From: Gemmatimonadota bacterium
GTDB lineage: Bacteria > JAAXHH01
Assembly: GCA_009841265.1 (NCBI GenBank)
Contig: VXMB01000014.1
Coordinates: 699,333-763,332 of the forward strand
DNA length: 64,000 bases
Reading direction: 5' to 3'
In this document: piece after piece, positions 38,043 to 46,800 of the stretch
Position numbering within the stretch: position 1 is the stretch's first letter
Layout: each line of letters starts with the position of its first letter
Notes under the pieces: model-generated
The model's database searches: none
Told to the model about the DNA's origin: nothing
What the model saw: only the letters and a program-made list of their open reading frames with translations
Translations under genes and position numbers: made by a program

Positions 38043-38693
38043 GTGCGAAGAACGGCGGTCGGCCTGGCCGGCCTGAGCGGCCTGAGCGGCCTGGCCGGCC
38101 TCGGACTGGTCATCGCCGCCCTGGTGTGCACCGGGTGCGGCGCGAAGACCATGCAGTATTCCGGTTCGCTTAATACGCCCGAGGCCGAATACGCGAAGGC
38201 GCTGAGCCTGCTGGAATCGGGCGCCCATGACGAGGCGGAAGCGGCATTGCGCAGGACGATGCGGCTCGATGACGGCTTCGCGCCGGCCTACGTGGGGATG
38301 AGCCGCCTTCTTCTTGAGCGGGGAGACGTCAAGGAGGCGATCCGGTACGTGCATATGGCCCGGATCAGGGACGTGGACTACGTGCCCTGCTGGCTGATGG
38401 CTGCCCGTCTCTATGACGCCGCCGGCCAGTACGAAGCGGCGGTGGCCGAATTCAGGGAGGCGATTACCAGGGACAAAGACCGTTTGTGGGCGGTGGAAAG
38501 CTATTTCGACCTGGGCCGGACCCTGGAGAAGCTGGACAGGCTGGAGGAGGCCCACGACGCCTACATGGAAGTGATCACCCTGGATCCCCTCCATCTCGAG
38601 GCCCGATCCTCGGTGACGCGCATTTGGAAGACTCTGGGCCCCGAATTCCTGATGCGCCTGCGCTACGAGAACCGGGACATCATCCTTCCTTGA
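38043..38693 (+). CDS. TPR lipoprotein
   Basis: A 216-residue envelope lipoprotein. The signal peptide is odd: five 9-bp DNA units (38061-38105) code GLAGLSGLSGLAGLG as its hydrophobic core, followed by VIAALVCTGC as lipobox. The mature part has four to five TPR units (AKALSLLESGAHDEAEAALR; RLYDAAGQYEAAVAEFREAI; YFDLGRTLEKLDRLEEAHDAY). GGGAG six bases before the GTG sets the start; the frame reads on upstream through the tRNA. Its end overlaps the convergent TIM-barrel gene by 14 bases. A scaffold role is likely; the partner is unknown. Confidence 0.78.
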   Translation: MRRTAVGLAGLSGLSGLAGLGLVIAALVCTGCGAKTMQYSGSLNTPEAEYAKALSLLESGAHDEAEAALRRTMRLDDGFAPAYVGMSRLLLERGDVKEAIRYVHMARIRDVDYVPCWLMAARLYDAAGQYEAAVAEFREAITRDKDRLWAVESYFDLGRTLEKLDRLEEAHDAYMEVITLDPLHLEARSSVTRIWKTLGPEFLMRLRYENRDIILP

Positions 38694-39492
38694 TGAGGTC
38701 CTGGATGAACCTGACGGACCTCGCCAGGGTCTCCCTTCTCTCCGGCTCGCTGTCCCCGGTAATACCGCATTCATAGGCCAGGTATCCGTCGAAACCGATG
38801 TCCCTGAGGGCGGACAGCCCCGCCTTCCAGTCGATGTCCCCGGAGCCCGGTTCCTGGCGGGTGTTATCGGCCATGTGCACGTGGCCCACGTAACGGCGTC
38901 CGATGCGTCTGAGCGTGGCCGGCGTGTCCGTCTCCTCGATGTGCATGTGGAAAAAGTCGCACAGCAGGCTGGCCGACGGCGGATCGCCGGCTCGCCGGAT
39001 GATCTCGATGCCCCGCTCCTGTTGCCTCAGCAGGTGCTCCTCGTAACGGTTCAACGGTTCCAGCAACACCTTCGTCTGCTGCTCCGCGGCGAATGCGGCC
39101 AGGTCCCGAACGATCTCCGTCAGCAGTTGCATTTCCAGGGTGACGGCGTCGGCCAGCGGCGTGAGGTCCGGGAGGCGCGGCGGCCCGAATATGGGCGGAA
39201 GGATGAGACCGACGGCGCCGAAATGCCCGCAAACCTGCAGGTTCTCCTTCGCCTCGGCAATGCTGTGGTTTCGCTTGTCGACGTCCGGGTCCAGGAAGTC
39301 GAAGGTGCCCTGGCCGCAGAGCGAGACCAGCCGGATGGCGCGGTTCCGCAGCGCGGACTCCAGTTCGTCGATCCGCCGGGCCGGACCCCTTCCGGAGATC
39401 TCGAGGCCTTCGACGTTCAATGATTCGGCGAAATCCAGTTTCTCGTCGAGTGTGACGCCGGGGAGCAGACCTTCCTGCAGGGCGATTTTCAT
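38680..39492 (-). CDS. Xylose-isomerase-like TIM barrel (sugar phosphate isomerase/epimerase)
   Basis: A 270-residue TIM-barrel protein of the AP endonuclease 2/xylose isomerase-like family. Metal-site residues are visible in LLEPLNRYEEHLL (glutamate), LLCDFFHMHIEE (aspartate and histidine), GHVHMADNTRQEPG (histidine) and YLAYECGITG (late glutamate). It starts within four bases of the end of the PhyH gene, and IlvD lies upstream, so this is the last gene of a three-gene catabolic operon. Isomerisation or epimerisation of a sugar or sugar acid is likely; the substrate is unknown. Confidence 0.87.
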   Translation of the reverse strand: MKIALQEGLLPGVTLDEKLDFAESLNVEGLEISGRGPARRIDELESALRNRAIRLVSLCGQGTFDFLDPDVDKRNHSIAEAKENLQVCGHFGAVGLILPPIFGPPRLPDLTPLADAVTLEMQLLTEIVRDLAAFAAEQQTKVLLEPLNRYEEHLLRQQERGIEIIRRAGDPPSASLLCDFFHMHIEETDTPATLRRIGRRYVGHVHMADNTRQEPGSGDIDWKAGLSALRDIGFDGYLAYECGITGDSEPERRETLARSVRFIQDLIKEG

Positions 39493-40217
39493 TTCGACTC
39501 CTTGGGTTGGATCGGACTGCGCCGGCCAGGCGCGTCCATGGGTTTCGAAGTGTTCCAGACCGTGGATGTATCGGGCACATCCGCGTTCCGGTAGGTGGGG
39601 ATGAAGGACCAGCGCTCCCGGCCGGACCGGTTCGGATGGGAACTGTGCAGCAGCCCGTCGTGGAAGACCAGCACGTCCCCCTGTTTCATTTCCACGTCGA
39701 TGATCGTTTCGCCCTCGAGCTCATCGTCCGAGACGCGGTTGGTGAACCCCCTGGCGTCCCGCACGGATGCATGGTCCCGCTTCCGGCGGTGGGAGCCGGG
39801 TATGACCCGCAGGCAGCCGTTTTCCGTGGTCGCGTCTTCGAGCGCGATCCATGCAGACCACTTGGTCGCGCCGCCCCAGTACGCCTGGTCCTGGTGCCAG
39901 GGTGAGGCGAAGTGGACCGATGGGGACTTGAACACGGGCTTCGCGCTGAGGAACTCGATGCGCGGCCCGATCAGCGGTTGCAGGATAGCGGCCATCCGGG
40001 GGTCGCAGGATACCGACGCGAACCGGGCCGGGATGTTGTCGCACATCCACACGTGAACGCCCGACGGCCCCGAGGTGTTTTCCACCAGTTCCTTCGCCGC
40101 GGTCTTGCAGGCCGCCATCTCTTCGGTCGTGAATACGGATTCGACGAGGAGGAAACCGTTCTCCGCGAAGGATGAAGGGGCCTCGTCCGGCACCTTGAGC
40201 ACATCCGCCTCCCGCAA
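39489..40217 (-). CDS. Phytanoyl-CoA dioxygenase family (PhyH) protein
   Basis: A 242-residue non-heme Fe(II)/2-oxoglutarate oxygenase. The iron ligands appear as HxD in SPWHQDQAYW and a distal histidine in GLLHSSHPNRSGRERW, whose arginine should bind 2-oxoglutarate; GCLRVIPGSHRR is the conserved strand. It overlaps the TIM-barrel gene by four bases and starts three bases after the IlvD stop. PhyH proteins are greatly expanded in Latescibacteria- and Poribacteria-type genomes. The name reflects fold, not phytanate use; the substrate is probably a small hydroxylated or methylated compound. Confidence 0.9.
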   Translation of the reverse strand: MREADVLKVPDEAPSSFAENGFLLVESVFTTEEMAACKTAAKELVENTSGPSGVHVWMCDNIPARFASVSCDPRMAAILQPLIGPRIEFLSAKPVFKSPSVHFASPWHQDQAYWGGATKWSAWIALEDATTENGCLRVIPGSHRRKRDHASVRDARGFTNRVSDDELEGETIIDVEMKQGDVLVFHDGLLHSSHPNRSGRERWSFIPTYRNADVPDTSTVWNTSKPMDAPGRRSPIQPKESK

Positions 40218-40220
40218 GCG

Positions 40221-41936
40221 CTAGTGTGAGTCCCTGGCCACCGGCGCGCCGCTTCCGCCGACCAGGAAATCGAAGTCCACGCCGCGGTCGGCCTGGAGCA
40301 CGTGGTCCACGTACAACCGGCAGTATCCCCGGTCCATCGCGGGTTCCGGCGGCGACCAGCGGGCCCGCCTCCGGGCCAGCTCATCTTCGGGCACTTCGAG
40401 TTCGAGGCGGCGTTGCCCGACGTCCAGCGCGATCATGTCGCCGTCCTTAACGAGGGCCAGCGTGCCGCCCGCGGCGGCTTCCGGCGCCGTGTGGAGCACG
40501 ACGGTGCCGAAGGCCGTGCCGCTCATGCGCGCGTCGGATATACGGACCATGTCCGTGACGCCCCGCTGCAGCAATTTCGACGGCAGGGGCATGTTCCCCA
40601 CCTCGGCCATGCCCGGATATCCCTTCGGCCCGCAGTTCTTCAGCACCAGGACGTCATCGGCCTCCACGTCCAGGTCCGGATCGTCGATGCGGTCGTGGAG
40701 GTCTTCGATGTTTTCGAACACCATGGCGCGGCCGCGGTGCCGCATCAGTCCGGGCGACGCCGCCGAGGGCTTGATGATGGCGCCGTCGGGACACAGGTTG
40801 CCCCGGAGCACGGCGAGTCCCCCGGCCTTAGTCAACGGAGCATCCAGCGTCCGGATCACGTCCCGGTCGTGACAGGGCGCATCGGCCGTGTTCTCCCCGA
40901 TGGTCCTGCCGTTCACGGTCAGGGCGTCGCGATGGATCAAGTCGCCCAGTTCGCGGATGACGGCCGGCAAGCCGCCGGCGTAGTAGAAATCTTCCATCAG
41001 GTATTTGCCCGAGGGCATCAGGTTCACGATGCACGGGACGTCGCAGCCCAGCTTGTCCCAGTCCTGCAGGGAGAGATCTACGCCGAGGCGGCCCGCGATG
41101 GCCAGCAGGTGCACGACCGAGTTGGTGGAACCCCCGACGGCTCCGACGACCCGGATGGCGTTCTCCAGGGCCTCGCGCGTGACGATGCGGGACATGCGCA
41201 GGTCCTCCCGGACCATCTCCACCACGCGCGCGCCCGCTTCGTGGGCCAGCTTCATCCGCCGGGCATCGGCCGCGGGGATGGCGGCGTTGCCGGGCATGCC
41301 CAGGCCCAGCGCTTCCACGACGCTGGCCATGGTGGAGGCCGTGCCCATGGTCATGCAGTGGCCCGTGGACCGGTTCATGCAGGATTCCGCTTCCAGGAAC
41401 TCCTCCTCGCTCATCGTCCCGGCGCGCACCTCGTCGCTGAACTTGTAGACGTCCGTGCCGGACCCGATATTCCGTCCCCTGAACCGGCCGTTGAGCATGG
41501 GCCCGCCCGAGATGGCCAGGGTGGGCAGGTCGCAGCTCGCCGCGCCCATGAGCAGGGCCGGGGTGGTCTTGTCGCAACCGACGAGCAGGATTACTCCGTC
41601 GAGGGGATTGGCCCGGATGGTTTCTTCGACGTCCATGCTCACCAGGTTGCGGAAGAGCATGGTGGTGGGCCGCATGAGGGGCTCGCCCAGGGACATGACG
41701 GGAAACTCCACCGGGAACCCGCCCGCTTCGTAGACGCCCCGGCGTACCCGCTCCGCGATGGTCCGGAAATGGGCGTTGCACGGCGTCAGTTCCGACCAGG
41801 TGTTGCAGATGCCGATGACGGGCCGGCCGTCGAAGACGTGATCCGGAAGCCCCTGGTTCTTCATCCAGCTTCGATGGATGAACCCCACTTTGTCTCTGGG
41901 TCCGAACCAGCGGGCGCTGCGTAGAGACGATGACAT
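40221..41936 (-). CDS. IlvD/Edd family dehydratase (sugar acid type likely)
   Basis: A 571-residue Fe-S dehydratase. The cluster cysteines lie in GICNTWSELTPCN, VGCDKTTPALLMG and SCMNRSTGHCMTMGTAST; the C-terminal SDARMSGTAFGTVVLH is conserved. Motif wording (STGHCMTMGTAST, DVYKFSDEVRAG) and the neighbours (PhyH, sugar isomerase-like) favour the L-arabinonate/D-xylonate dehydratase branch over branched-chain amino acid synthesis. It heads the minus-strand catabolic operon; a 9-bp repeat array and DUF2953 gene lie upstream. Confidence 0.9.
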   Translation of the reverse strand: MSSSLRSARWFGPRDKVGFIHRSWMKNQGLPDHVFDGRPVIGICNTWSELTPCNAHFRTIAERVRRGVYEAGGFPVEFPVMSLGEPLMRPTTMLFRNLVSMDVEETIRANPLDGVILLVGCDKTTPALLMGAASCDLPTLAISGGPMLNGRFRGRNIGSGTDVYKFSDEVRAGTMSEEEFLEAESCMNRSTGHCMTMGTASTMASVVEALGLGMPGNAAIPAADARRMKLAHEAGARVVEMVREDLRMSRIVTREALENAIRVVGAVGGSTNSVVHLLAIAGRLGVDLSLQDWDKLGCDVPCIVNLMPSGKYLMEDFYYAGGLPAVIRELGDLIHRDALTVNGRTIGENTADAPCHDRDVIRTLDAPLTKAGGLAVLRGNLCPDGAIIKPSAASPGLMRHRGRAMVFENIEDLHDRIDDPDLDVEADDVLVLKNCGPKGYPGMAEVGNMPLPSKLLQRGVTDMVRISDARMSGTAFGTVVLHTAPEAAAGGTLALVKDGDMIALDVGQRRLELEVPEDELARRRARWSPPEPAMDRGYCRLYVDHVLQADRGVDFDFLVGGSGAPVARDSH

Positions 41937-41972
41937 GCATGCTCCTGACTTTGATCGTTGGATGGCCCGGCG

Positions 41973-42716
41973 TTACCTGGATCGCCTGGTCCGCCTGGTC
42001 CGCCTGGTCCGCCCGGTCCGCCTGGTCCGCCCGGTCCGCCAGGCCGCCGACCAGGCCGCGCGCAGCGTGGCGGGCGCAAGGACGAACCGGATGAAGGGAA
42101 GGAACAGGGTGACGGGGATGACTCGGATCTCGCCCCGGCCATCCAGCTCGAATACCGCCTCGTCGAAATCGGGTTCGACCCGCAGCCGCACGCGCTCGGC
42201 GCCGTGGAGAAATCCGGTAAGGGCGCAGAAAGTGCCCCAGAGGCGGCCCGTGTCACAGGGATTGTCCAGCCCGAAACGGCCCGCGACGTGCAGGGACACG
42301 AAACGCACGCACCTGGCCATATCACGCAGGAATATCAGCACGCCCCGGACGAATCCCCTCGTCTTCAGTACCCGGCGCAAGCGTTCCCACGGAGCACGTT
42401 TTCCATCGGCCTTTCCGTCGGTCGAGGTGCGCGCGGACGGGGCCTCCGGTCCGCCTGGTTCGTCCGCTCTACCTGATTCGGCCGATTCAGCCGCCGCGCG
42501 GGACCTCCGCCTGCGCTTACGCTTTCGACGGGCGCCGGTCGATAGGGAAGGGGTGACGCGGAGAAGGCCGAACAGCCACCCGAACGTGATCCTGCCCGAG
42601 AAGTCCTCCCGGCGAACGACCGAGAAGGTGATCGTCACGGGAACCGCCAGTAGCATCACCACCGAGAGCAGGAGGATGACCGGTATGAGCAGATAGGGTT
42701 CGAAGATCGGAATCAA
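41973..42716 (-). CDS. DUF2953 membrane protein with repeat-derived tail
   Basis: A 247-residue protein: an N-terminal membrane helix (YLLIPVILLLSVVMLLAVPV), a basic linker (RRKRKRRRRSRAAA), then the DUF2953 domain (VSLHVAGRFGLDNPCDTGRLWG; VRLRVEPDFDEAVFELDGRG) with another hydrophobic segment. The last 25 residues are RTGRTRRTG-type, read from a 9-bp DNA repeat, and probably not part of the ancestral protein. The start overlaps the GerW gene by four bases. In Bacillus, YtfI (DUF2953) and YtfJ (GerW) are neighbours, as here. Confidence 0.8.
   Translation of the reverse strand: MIPIFEPYLLIPVILLLSVVMLLAVPVTITFSVVRREDFSGRITFGWLFGLLRVTPSLSTGARRKRKRRRRSRAAAESAESGRADEPGGPEAPSARTSTDGKADGKRAPWERLRRVLKTRGFVRGVLIFLRDMARCVRFVSLHVAGRFGLDNPCDTGRLWGTFCALTGFLHGAERVRLRVEPDFDEAVFELDGRGEIRVIPVTLFLPFIRFVLAPATLRAAWSAAWRTGRTRRTGRTRRTRRTRRSR
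41983..42045. repeat. 9-bp direct tandem repeat (7 copies)
   Basis: Seven contiguous units of CGCCTGGTC with variants CGCCCGGTC (42010, 42028) and CGCCAGGCC (42037). They cover the C-terminal coding end of the DUF2953 gene. Confidence 0.95.
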
Positions 42717-43075
42717 GGTTCAGCTTTCTTTTCCGATCGGTGTTTCAACCACCGGTCCAGCACCGACTTCACGAGATCCGCCATCGAGTTCGTGGCCGAG
42801 GAGAATCCGGACTGGCCCGCCATGCGCTCCAGCCGGACTTCCCCGTCCCGGACGACCAGCACGGCCACAGGTTGTACGCCGCCGCCGCCGCCGCTGCCGC
42901 CCCGTTCCTCTTCCTTTCCCGACATTCCGCCGCCGCCGAAGCCGTAACCGAGCCGGACCAGGGGGACGACCGTCGTCTCCCCGACCTCCACGGGATCGCC
43001 GACGACGGACTGCGCCCTGGTCATCTCCCTCATTTCACTCAGTGTGGTCTTGACCAGATTCTCCAGATCAGCCAT
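42713..43075 (-). CDS. GerW/YtfJ-family protein
   Basis: A 120-residue protein of the GerW (YtfJ) family. The core GDPVEVGETTVVPLVRLGYGFGGGG is diagnostic, followed by a Gly/Glu insert and GGVQPVAVLVVRDGEVRLERM. In Bacillus, YtfJ is a spore protein needed for germination, but the family is also found in non-sporulating bacteria. No other sporulation gene is seen here, so a spore role is not implied. It overlaps DUF2953 by four bases. Confidence 0.88.
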   Translation of the reverse strand: MADLENLVKTTLSEMREMTRAQSVVGDPVEVGETTVVPLVRLGYGFGGGGMSGKEEERGGSGGGGGVQPVAVLVVRDGEVRLERMAGQSGFSSATNSMADLVKSVLDRWLKHRSEKKAEP

Positions 43076-43099
43076 GCAAAGTCTCCATTTGGTTATCGG

Positions 43100-43151
43100 T
43101 GTGTTTGTCCCGTCACCGGGTGCGTTTGTCCCGTCACCGGGTGCGTTGCGG
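43100..43151. repeat. 21-bp direct repeat before gerW (2.5 copies)
   Basis: TGTGTTTGTCCCGTCACCGGG is followed at once by a second copy with one change (43121-43141) and a partial third (TGCGTTGCGG). It lies in the leader region of the GerW gene and the 3' flank of msrA. Confidence 0.88.
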
Positions 43152-43160
43152 AAGATCCCG

Positions 43161-43814
43161 TCAGTCGCCCCACAGTTCCTCCAGGCGGCGGTCCCGGCCG
43201 CAGTTGTACCGGTAAAACTTGTACCGCAACGGGTTCTTGATGTAGTAATCCTGGTGGTATTCTTCGGCCCGGTAAAACGTCGACGCCGGGGTGACCTCGG
43301 TCACCACGCGGTCGAACCGGCCGGAATCGATGATCTTCTGCCTGGATGCTTCGGCCAGCGCTTTCTGTTCGGCGTCGTGATAGAAGATCCCGGCGCGGTA
43401 CTGGTTGCCCTTGTCGCAGAACTGCCGGTCGTCCACCGTGGGATCGATGTTCACCCAGAAGACGTCCAGCAGTTCCTGGTAGGAGATCTTCGACGGGTCG
43501 TAACGGACCTCCATGGCTTCAGTGTGTCCCGTACGGCCGGTGGTTACCTGCCCGTAAGTGGGATTTGGCGTTGTTCCGCCGATATAACCCGCGATGGTCG
43601 AAATGACGCCATCCAGTTCGTCATAGGGCGGCTCCATGCACCAGAAACAGCCACCGGCAAAGGTCGCCAGCGCGATTTCGCTGGTCTGCTCGGTCTGCGT
43701 GGCCTCGCCGGATCGCGGCGCGGGTTCGCCGCCGGGCCGGGCCACGGTGTACATGGTAAAGGCGAACAGTGCCGCGATGAGCGCGATCGGCAGGACACGC
43801 TTCGCATAGAACAT
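43161..43814 (-). CDS. msrA: Peptide methionine sulfoxide reductase A, exported or anchored
   Basis: A 217-residue MsrA that reduces methionine-S-sulfoxide in proteins. The active-site cysteine is in GGCFWCMEPPYDELDGV (C56); GYIGGTTPNPTYGQVTTGRTGH and QYRAGIFYHDAEQ are family motifs. Unlike cytoplasmic MsrA it has an N-terminal hydrophobic segment (LPIALIAALFAFTMYTVA) without lipobox, so it should work in the periplasm as a cleaved or anchored protein. The C-terminal YNCGRDRRLEELWG supplies a possible resolving cysteine. Confidence 0.93.
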   Translation of the reverse strand: MFYAKRVLPIALIAALFAFTMYTVARPGGEPAPRSGEATQTEQTSEIALATFAGGCFWCMEPPYDELDGVISTIAGYIGGTTPNPTYGQVTTGRTGHTEAMEVRYDPSKISYQELLDVFWVNIDPTVDDRQFCDKGNQYRAGIFYHDAEQKALAEASRQKIIDSGRFDRVVTEVTPASTFYRAEEYHQDYYIKNPLRYKFYRYNCGRDRRLEELWGD

Positions 43815-43867
43815 GGGGATCTCCTTTCACGATGAACGGGCCCGTCCGGATTGCACGGGGGACCGTT

Positions 43868-46800
43868 CTAGCCGAACAGGCTCAACTGGTTCGTCGGTTT
43901 GGATTTCGCCTTTTTCCGCCTGCCCGGATCCGATTTTCGCGGACCGTCCGGACGGTCGTACTGCTTCAACTGTTCTTCTATATCGGTCAGGAAGGGTGAC
44001 GGCCGGGTGGTACGCACCTCCCCGAAGAGCATGCGCTTCCCGGACCGAACCAGGTAAAGCCGTTCTTTCGCACGGGTCATGGCCACGTAGAACAGGCGGC
44101 GCTCCTCGTCCGCGTCCGACACCTCGCCGCCGTGTTGCAGGGGCACCAAGCCGTCTTCGCACCCCACGACGAAGACGACCGGGAATTCGAGTCCCTTGGC
44201 CGCGTGCAGGGTCATGAGGTTCACATGCTCCGACGCTTCGCCGAAAGCGTCGTATTCCTGGCTGAGCAGCAGCTTGTCGAGCATGACCGGCAGTTCCGTT
44301 TCGATTCGGGCGTACCGGGCGAGCTCGCGCAGGCTGTCATCCGCCCTGGGATAACGCCACTTCAGCTTGTCCCAGATGGAAGAGCGCGCCAGGTTCTCCA
44401 ATATGTGGGCCGCCGTCCGTTTTTCAAGGTCGGTATTGATCGTCTTCAGGTCACTCAACAGGGCTTCCACGCCGTTCCTGGATCGCTTCATGAGCAGGCG
44501 GGGATGATCCATCAGTTCTCTCACGTGGTCGATCGTGATCTGGTTGCGCTTTTTCCAGAGTTCCTCGATGAGTTCCACGGTCCGGTCCCCCAGCCCGTCG
44601 ATCGTTGAAGACAGGCACCGCAGCGCCGAGCCTGTGGTGACGGTCCGTCCGTCGCCCAGCTGAAGCAGGGTAACGATCTCCTGCACGCCCGGCCGGTTGA
44701 TGAGGGACGTATCCCCTGCTACGTGGTACGGTATTCCGCTGCGTTCAAAGGCTTCCACCAGGGCGGTATTCTGACTGTTCACCCGGTACAGTACGGCGAT
44801 GTCGCCGAAGGATCGTTCCTCGCCCGGGTCCGGCCCGTGTTCCAGACGCCCCGAATCCTGGGAGAAATGGCTGGTGCCGCCCACCATGCGTTCGATCTGG
44901 TGCACGACGTATTCGGCTTCGGCCCGGTCCGACCGGGTCTCCCGGATGACCAGGCGTCCCTGGACGTAGAGCGCGGCAACCGGCGGCGGCGCCGTGGAAG
45001 CGCCGGAAGCGCGCATGACCTGGGACGAGGCGTCGAGCAAGGTAGCCGCGGATCGGTAGTTCTCGCCGAGGTACCGTACCGCCGCTCCGGGGAAATCTTC
45101 CTCGAAGGAGTGGAAGTAACGGGTGTCCGCTCCGCGAAAACCATAGATCGCCTGGTTGGGATCGCCGATGGCGGTCATCCGCGCGCCGCCTTCCACCAGG
45201 ATCTTCAGCAGGTCGTGCTGGGCCGGGTTGATGTCCTGGTACTCGTCCACGAAAACATAGTGGAACCGCTCGTGCACATTTTGCCTGAACCGCTCGTCCG
45301 ACCTCAGGAGCTTGGTGGTCTCCAGGATGACGTCGTCGAAATCAAGGAGCCCATGCCGACGCAGGAGCCGGGTGTACGCCGACACCGCTTCCGGTATTTC
45401 ACCGCTTCGGCCCGACGCCTTCCATCGGGCGACCTCCTCCAGCCGCCTCCTCAGCTGCACGGCGTTGTCCAGCGGCCACTGCGCGCGGGCCAGCCGCTCC
45501 TGGTCATCGGGCGTCGCTACGCTCAGGCTGAAGGGAATGCTCGCATGGCGGGACCACTGGCGCATCAGGGCGAGGCAGATCCCGTGGAAAGTGCCGACCA
45601 TGGCGGCCGTGCCGTCCTGCCCGTCGAGTTGTGCTCCCTGTTGAGCCTTCAGTATCCCTTCCTGCCCGTCGAGTACTGCGCCCTGTCGAGTCTTCATTAC
45701 CCCGGCCTGCCCATTGAGCAGTGTGGCCAGTCGTGCCTTCAGCTCCCCGGCGGCCTTGTTGGTGAAGGTCACGGCCAGCATGCGGCCGGGCGTGGTTTCG
45801 TGACGCGCCAGGTACGCCATGCGGTGGGTCAGCGTGTGAGTCTTTCCGGTGCCGGGCCCCGCCACGATAAGCAGGTGTCCCTCGCGGTGCGTTACGGCCT
45901 TCAACTGATCTTCATTGAGCGGTCCGCTCATCGAGGTCGCGTCTTCCGGAGCTTCAGGCGCTTCCAGGTCCGCCACGTCGGGGGTCGTCTCTACCGGCAT
46001 CGCGAACGCCGTCGTCTCCGGTACAGCCGGCACCGGAACCGCGACGTCGGCCTTCCCGTTGGTGATTGCCGGGGACGCCTCATCCACCTCCGGCGTTTCG
46101 TCCTCCCCCACTGCCGGCGTATCGTCCGGCACGGGATCCGCTCGAACCGGCTTCTTCTCCTTCACGGGAAGATCTTCCAGCAGGGCGATCTGCGTGTCGT
46201 CTCCGAGCCGGTCCTCCGGGTTGAACAACTTGATCACTCCGTAGTCTCCGTCATACCCCGGAAGGATATCCACCTCGCCGACGCGCATGCGGCGAATGCC
46301 CTCGGCGATCAGGGTGCCGCCTACCTGTGCGATGTCGTCTTCCGGTATGTCCAGGAGGATGTCGAGTTCGCTGCCCAGTCGCGAGACCATGGCCTGGTAA
46401 ACCGTATCCACCGTCTTGGTACCGGGTCCCACCTGTTTCGCCTCGCCGATGATCTCGGGCAGGGGGATCACGCTGAAGAAATGGCGCGCGCGGGGGGGCT
46501 TCTTCCCCTCCTCACGGTCCGCAAGCGCTTCCACGCGGGCCATAACCCCCACGGTCACGGGCTTGCCGCAATCCGGACACAGGCCCTTCCCGTCGATCGT
46601 TTCCCTCGGGTGCATCCTTCTCTCGCACTTCCTGTGCCCGTCATAGTGGTACTTGCCCTCTTCTGGATAGAACTCCACCGTCCCGGTCAGTCCCTCGTCT
46701 TCAGGATCGGACAGGGCGCTGTAGATCGCGGGATAGTCGCAGGATGTATCGAACAGGGTGGTTTCCCGGCCCAGCTTTCCGGGCGAATGGGCGTCGGAGT

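Noticed and set aside
39507-41924. Long plus-strand ORFs over PhyH and IlvD
   Set aside because: These are complements of strongly supported minus-strand enzymes.
42713-43075. GerW as evidence of sporulation
   Set aside because: The family occurs in non-sporulating bacteria and no other spore gene is present.
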